Shown one piece after another: positions 58,054 through 64,000 of a DNA stretch of 64,000 bases (its first letter is position 1; each line of letters starts with the position of its first letter). Origin of the DNA: Asterias rubens. Its lineage: Eukaryota; Echinodermata; Asteroidea; Forcipulatida; Asteriidae. Under the pieces are notes generated by a model. That model ran no database searches, was not told the origin of the DNA, and saw only the letters and a program-made list of their open reading frames with translations. The stretch lies in contig NC_047065.1 of the NCBI RefSeq assembly GCF_902459465.1, positions 248,001 through 312,000 on the forward strand. The letters are read 5' to 3'. The translations under genes and the position numbers were made by a program.

Positions 58054-59044
58054 GGCGAAATGTGGGACCATCAAAACATTTTTGTTTGCTTGAATTTACT
58101 TAAGGTATTGTCAGAAGGGTCTGCAATAGGTTTGGGCCATTTGAAAGAGATTGTGTTCTCCTTAAGAACGTATTACAAGCTAATATAAAAACAACAGTTT
58201 GAAAATAAAGTGCCCGAGTATGTTTAGCATGTGATTTGGAAATGATGTCACCTACAAAAAGTATGTGCTGTTTGTGCACATTTACGGGCCTTTTGTGAAA
58301 CTGTCATCTCATTTCTTGAGCACTATGTTAATGTCACGGTCAAAAATGTGGGGATGCGGACACGTGAATAAAATAACTGATGTGCCATCGCTGTGCCCAA
58401 GAATTTGTATCTACTTTCCCAAAGAAAATGCCTATAAAGAGGGCGCTGTTTAAACAACTATTTACAGTTATATTACACAACAGAGGGCGTTGTTTGAGGT
58501 GACCAGTTTCGATAGTGAAGGGATCATTTCACCCGGAGGCGGGTGTCTTGCATGCTAGTTTTATAGTAAAAAATAACAAGGAAAAGTGGAAAATTAGAAA
58601 TATTTTCACATAATGTAACATATGGCCTTCTTGTTATGAATGGCTTACTCTCCATTCCCCCAGTGCTATTAACTGACAACTTAAATATGGCATTGAGTTT
58701 TATGAACTTGTTTAAAAACAAAAAAACAAATTATGGGGGGGGGGCTGCAAAACAGGAAAAAACGAGCAAAAAAAACACGATATAAATCGATACAAATTTC
58801 CTCTAAATTAACAAACTGTTGTTTGTCTCCAATAAACTGAATTTCGTATGCCTTGTTGGTCATCGAACAAGTGGGGCTGTCCCACAAACAATGGCTGTCT
58901 AGTCGGGTACCAGTTTCAGTCTAGTCGGTGACCCTGCGACCGAATGTACACAATACACATGGGGAAAACTTTGTTATGCACGCAATGTATGGGGCAATAA
59001 ACGGATCGATCGTCAGTAGAGTTTAGATCTTGGATGGAAGTAAG

Positions 59045-60812
59045 ATGGCGTTTACGTGTAGGGTCCAATATTTGGACGATACAGACCCCTTTGCCAGCAC
59101 GGTGTTCCCTGAGCCAACCAGGCCCCCTTCTTTCACATTTAATGAGTATCTTCCGCTGATCGACCAGTTGCCTGCTGTCTGCAAATTCCTGAAAGCACCA
59201 CACAAAGTAGGTTGACCCCCCCCTTGATTTGCTTTTCGATTCTGTTCACTATACACTGGACGGTGACGTACGTGTACTGTCCAAAAACATTGCATTACCT
59301 TCGAGTTGACTAGGTGAATTTGCTGTATTTTAATGATTATGACGCCTGATGTCATGGGTGACGTCAGATATTAGTATATAAGTCCCCCCTTAACCCTTGT
59401 TATGTGTTGTCATTAATGCTACTTATTTGTCACTCAGTAAATTTAGGTGATTGATTTTGATTATTTTGTCATAACAATACGATTTTGTCACAGTTGTGTG
59501 GTGTGGGTGAACTGATGTTTCTGTATTGTGTAAATTGTGTTCACGAGATGACAGTTTGACCATGGTTTGACACAACTGATTATTGCACCGAGTGATACCA
59601 ACAGTAGGCCAACAGTCACAAGCACAACGACACATTGTCATTGTCATGAAGATAACTTTCCGTATTCTGCCACCACTTTTTCACTAATTTTTTACAAAAG
59701 TTGATATCTCATTGAGGTAAATTATTATTTCATCAAATGAAAAAAGTTGAAGCGTGACACGGAAACTGTTCCTTTTCTAATAATGGTTCTCACATAGAAA
59801 GCACTGGGAATATGCATTTTTGGGGGGAAATTTATGTGTTGTTTTGAGTTGACCATGGTATTGTGGGATGGAGGAACGTGAAGGTATGGTCAGGTAGACC
59901 CAGTATTGGGGTGGTCTATTCCTTAAACAAAATCTGTGGTAATATATTAGTCCCTTGCGAACATCTCTTCATTGTATACAGGAATATGCTTAGGTTTTCA
60001 CAACAGCTGGCCACAAAAATATCCCCTAAAATGGCAAAACAAAACAACTTGTTATGAATCGCTAATAACTTCTCGGTGGTCAAAGACACCAGTTAAGTTT
60101 TTTTAAACGTGTAAAGTTTAAAGTGTCCCAGTTAACAGTTGTCATGATTTTGTCTTTTTTTTTTTTTTTACTTGTTGTGAGGCACCAATCTAATCTAGCC
60201 CACTTCAGTACTGTAGGTTTCCTCTTAGTCTTATATACCCGAGGCCCTACACCATCTAAATAATTTTAATTTTATAAGCTTTTGGGTAAATCGCAGATCT
60301 AAAGACTCTGGACACTATTTGGTAGTTGTCAAAGACCAGTTGACAAAGACTCACTTGGTGTAACTCAACATTATGCACAAATAAGCCAACCTGTGCAACT
60401 TTGAGCTCAATTGATTGTTGAAGTTGCGAGATAATAATGAAAGAAACACCCACCCAAATTCTAAATCTGAGGTCTCAAAATCAAATTTGTGGAAAATTAC
60501 TTGTTTCTTGAAAAACTATGAACACTTCAGAGGGAGCCATTTCTCACAATGTTTTACTATCAACCTTTCTCCATTACTTGTTACCAAGTAAGGTTTTATG
60601 CTAATAATTATTTTGAGTAATTACCAAGAGTGTCCACTGCCTTTAAACTTGAAAAGTCACTCAGACGTGTCAGGTTAACAATGTTAATAAGTTATTGTTT
60701 TCTACTTGCAGCTTGAAGACTGTACCCTCCAGCTTTCTCATAATGGATATTACTTGGATATAGAGTCTTCCATAGATGAACAGAAAGATGATTTTGAAGG
60801 ATTCAACAAAGA
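59045..60812 (+). CDS. FHOD3: FHOD-family formin, first two coding exons (3' part beyond window)
   Basis: FHOD formins nucleate and bundle actin filaments. Exon 1: 59045-59206 (54 codons, CACAAA|gtaggt); exon 2: 60712-60812 (ends GA|gtatgt, phase 2). Exon 1 begins MAFTCRVQYLDDTDPFAS, then FPEPTRPPSFTF and KFLKAPHK; exon 2 gives LEDCTLQLSHNGYYLDIESS and DEQKDDFEGFNKE. This is the N-terminal GTPase-binding-domain-like region of FHOD1/FHOD3, closer in wording to FHOD3. Invertebrates usually have one FHOD gene, so the symbol marks the family. The next expected exon is not visible up to 64000, so the remaining protein, including FH1/FH2, lies downstream. An out-of-frame ATG at 59034 precedes the start by eleven bases. 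Confidence 0.92.
60301..60642 (+). mobile_element. Family A miniature transposon in FHOD intron 1
   Basis: Left AGACTCTGGACACTATTTGG, right CCAAGAGTGTCCACTGCCT followed by TTAA at 60643-60646. Interior matches the copy at 22081 (GAGGTCTCAAAATCAAATTT, TTCTCACAATGTTTTACTAT). It ends about 70 bases before FHOD exon 2. Confidence 0.78.
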
Positions 60813-63097
60813 GTATGTTGTGTTTTTATTTGTTTTATGATTGAATTAGCTTCAGAAGTGTAAACTGTCTGATTCTTTTAAAATAAGTTTTATTCTTTTA
60901 TTTGTTTGTGCATAGCAGGCCCAATATTCCAAACTAAGTGCTACCATACACTTATAATTGGATGGTGTTCGTTGAAAGTTATATCCAAGAGTATCAGAAA
61001 TAAAGGAACTCTTTGATTGTGAAAGAAAAAAATCCCTGAAAATGCACAGTTTGTTGGCTTATGATGAAGCCAATTTGGTGTAACTAGGTCTGGAGCAAGT
61101 TCAATGCACTTCCCTGGGGAGGTTGTATTGAGACTTTAAAAGACTATTAACTCGCAATATTCTTCATTTAAAATAAAACAAATGGGGGCATTGTACAATG
61201 TACTGCAGACCTCCTCTTCCCATGTACATTGCACACGCTTGAATCAGGCTACATGGTTCGGTTGTTTTTAAAACAACATGTCGAATTGTGTCACAGTGAT
61301 ATTTATTTCAAAATCCAGTCCAATACCCCACAGTCCATGGCCATCCCTACCATTGCATTAACTGCATTGTCAGCTAATTTAAACTTACAGCCCCCCCCCC
61401 AACATTTTCAGTAGAAATAAACCATGCCCACGATCTTTCTCTAAGGAATGTCATAAAAGTATTTATTACATCAAATCCAAGTTGTCACACAATGCCTGGG
61501 ATAGAAGTTGATACACAGTGAGTGAAACTTTACTGCCACTTTGATCTCAGAGGAATTCCTGGACAGCTGGCTGTAAATTGTGGGTGTACATAAATAAGCA
61601 AATCTTCAGTTCTTGGATAGGTTTCTAATGTAAGCCCAAAGATTTACTTTTCCATTATGTTTTTATAGAAATAAACAGCTTTACCAACTTTCTTCATGAT
61701 GTAAAGAGCCTAAATTCCAGCCCTGATTTAGGCAAAACCCTAAGGTTAACTTTTTCTGATGATTGTTTGTCAAAAGAAGAAGGATTTAAAGCAATGTCTA
61801 CCTGAAACCTTAACATTTTTAAACGAAAAGTACAAAATACAAAAGGATGAAAAAAGTTCTATTTTTCTGGGTAAGATGCAACCAATTTTCCAGTAATTAA
61901 TACATTGTACTCTTCAACTTTTCAAATGACACCAGCCTGCCTGTGTGGACTTTCCTAAGTTGATTAAAATGTTTTGGAAAAATAAACCAGCCAACTTATA
62001 AATAACTTCACACCAATTTGACAACATTGGGTTTATAGCCACAGACAGGAAATGAAGTTGATTGATAAAAAAGATAATGAAAGTCTAGCCAGTCAGTATG
62101 CAGATGGCCCAGGATGGGATGGCCCACTAGTACTGCCTGTTAAGCATCTAGCCTTCCGTACTCCTACTCCCATCCATTTATATTATGAAATACAACAGTA
62201 AGCTATTTACTGATCCTAAAACTATTGAGAAGGCCTTTTTGCACTTATCGGAACCAAACCTCACACATCAGTCTGAAAGTGATGGTCCTAGGCCTAGAAT
62301 TTCATCTTGAAGAGGGCACTAGTTATTTCATTTTCTTTTTAAAAGTTATTTAAAGAAATTTACCCAGTAAGCTTTTTACCCAGTCAGTTTCCCTTTTGGT
62401 ACCTGAGGTGCCAATGTTTGTTCATCAACTTTGATTCCAAGTAATTTTGTTTAATGTATTTTAACTTTCCACCAGACGCAAACATTCAGTCATCCTTCGG
62501 TCTCAGCTGTCAGTCAGGGTACACGCTTGTATCGGTAAGCAAAGAAACATTTTTAATTTTTCCCTTTTTCCCTTTTCACCAAATCAAGCTCTTGTGGATA
62601 TCGGTTTCCAGATTGATCCATCTATGGGTTTCTGGTTTGAAGGAAGACGACTACCTGAAGTGGGAAGCAAGTGAGATGACATAATGAACCAGGGTCCTCC
62701 ATCAGTCTTTTTCAAAACTGTGGGGGAATTCTGAACCTAAATTTGGGAAGTTTGGCCAAAGTTTGCTGAGTTGAAATGCAGCTTTCATGGAATGTATCGT
62801 ATTTGGTTTCAAAAGCCCTACATAGCAATCTTAGCCATCTATGGTTTTAATATCAGAGACTGAAGTTTCTTGGCATGCTTTAAAAAAATCTTTTTTTAGC
62901 CGTCGTGAACTTTACCCCAGAAGTAAGTTTTGCAAACCTATCTGTGATCAATCAAAGGATTTAAGCAATAATTCAATGGAGCTTAAACTCAATGTCATTT
63001 CATGGGTCAATGCTTTTCAGTGAGTGAAAGTTTCCAGAGGTTTCCCCCTCTGAGGCCAAGAATAAAAATAAAATGGTTGTCTTCCTTTCACCTGACT

Positions 63098-63461
63098 AAT
63101 TCTTGCTTGATGTTTCCAAAGCCCATTGTAATATTGGATACTTGGCTAGCTTAGGTGTCAATCTGTGTATAATTCTTGCTTGATGTTTCCAAAGCCCATT
63201 GTAATATTTGATACTTGGCTAGCTTAGGTGTCAATCTGTGTATAATTCTTGCTTGATGTTTCCAAAGCCCATTGTAATATTTGATACTTGGCTAGCTTAG
63301 GTGTCAATCTGTGTATAATTCTTGCTTGATGTTTCCAAAGCCCATTGTAATATTTGATACTTGGCTAGCTTAGGTGTCAATCTGTGTATAATTCTTGCTT
63401 GATGTTTCCAAAGCCCATTGTAATATTTGATACTTGGCTAGCTTAGGTGTCAATCTGTGTG
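63098..63461. repeat. 73-bp tandem array, 5 copies
   Basis: TTCTTGCTTGATGTTTCCAA recurs at 63100, 63173, 63246, 63319 and 63392; copies are nearly identical (one TTGGATA/TTTGATA change in the first). In the FHOD intron; the rest of 60813-64000 is AT-rich with a C run near 61391 and no recognisable exon. Confidence 0.95.
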
Positions 63462-64000
63462 AGAACAGTTCTTTGGTAATTGATGAGGCTACCCAAGTGA
63501 AACTAGACAAAATAAATTAAAATAAACAAATAAAAAGTATGAGAAGAAAAAAGGGGAATAGTTGTGTTTGTTGCTGAGGTATGCACACCAACCACATAAT
63601 TTACTTTGTACATGGCCTTTACCTGAACAGACCCTCTTTTTTCCCCATTCCATTGTGTCTGCAAAGTACACTGAGTAACCAGCCAAGCATGCAGGTTCAA
63701 ATTGTGTTAAACTCACAGTCCAGACAAGATTCCCCCCAAAACAAACAAAATCAAAAAGGTTTCTAATCTTTGCATATATATAGAAAAGAAATTACTCCCA
63801 ATGTAAGCTTCATAGCAAATTGACTCCACGCCCCTTGGGCATTGCCTCCATGCCCCTTAGTCATTGCCATGGTGCCCTTTGAAATACATTTTAAATTTCC
63901 CAGGTTATGTTACAACTCATTTTCCTTGGAGGTTTTCATGGAGATGTGTATAATGTTAGGAACAAACACTACAGGCAACGAATTTATTCTGATTCAATGT

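Larger units (their letters stand above)
53260..59044. other. DGAT1 3' UTR and DGAT1-FHOD intergenic region
   Basis: No further coding exon recognised. Contents: the stop-region array, two family A miniature transposons (54876-55284, 57691-58053), a 33-bp inverted repeat (55508-55540 / 55990-56022), a tRNA-like GACAGCTCAGTTGGTTGGTA at about 57509 without B box, and GAGGGCG motifs at 58440 and 58483. Probable FHOD promoter and 5' UTR occupy the last few hundred bases. Confidence 0.6.

Noticed and set aside
62454..62684. Possible third FHOD exon
   Set aside because: The open frame has no resemblance to the next FHOD segment and lacks a phase-matched acceptor and donor.

Overview
This is eukaryotic genomic DNA: AT-rich, with widely spaced short exons, GT-AG introns and many dispersed repeats. 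The four gene families, the tRNA-derived SINEs and the TTAA-flanked miniature DNA transposons point to a marine invertebrate deuterostome. An echinoderm, perhaps a sea star, is my inference; the class is not proven by the sequence.

Layout. (1) 1171-29790, plus strand: all visible exons but not the anchor exon of an ST3GAL3-like beta-galactoside alpha-2,3-sialyltransferase. Ten coding exons join in phase, and sialyl motifs L, S, III and VS are intact. (2) 35232-40726, minus strand: a complete transmembrane metallophosphoesterase (TMPPE-like, 5 coding exons, 444 residues), with a probable non-coding first exon ending at 41345. (3) 42243-53259, plus strand: a complete DGAT1 (17 coding exons, 504 residues), head-to-head with TMPPE across a promoter region of a few hundred bases. 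(4) 59045 to beyond the window end, plus strand: the first two coding exons of an FHOD-family formin. ST3GAL and TMPPE converge on 29.8-35.2 kb. Only DGAT1 (triacylglycerol synthesis) is a lipid enzyme; the sialyltransferase is Golgi glycosylation, TMPPE a membrane phosphoesterase and FHOD an actin regulator. I see no shared pathway, so the neighbourhood looks like ordinary animal gene order.

The striking property is tandem repetition. At least fifteen minisatellite arrays (units of 30-133 bp, 4 to about 45 copies) fill roughly 11 kb, about a sixth of the window, nearly all in introns or 3' UTR. They create very long but spurious open reading frames. Several touch gene structure: a 41-bp array in TMPPE duplicates the 5' splice site of the adjacent exon six times; an array after the DGAT1 stop codon duplicates the last eleven codons, stop and 3' UTR four more times; an 84-bp array before DGAT1 exon 13 repeats a pyrimidine tract ending in CACAG. 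Other arrays lie inside or at the end of miniature transposons (34-bp at 17.4 kb, 39-bp at 42.7 kb, 68-bp at 48.7 kb), which suggests transposon copies seeded them.

Limits: exon models rest on reading phase, splice consensus and remembered family similarity, not on alignment or RNA. UTR ends, transcription starts and the repeat family names are tentative.
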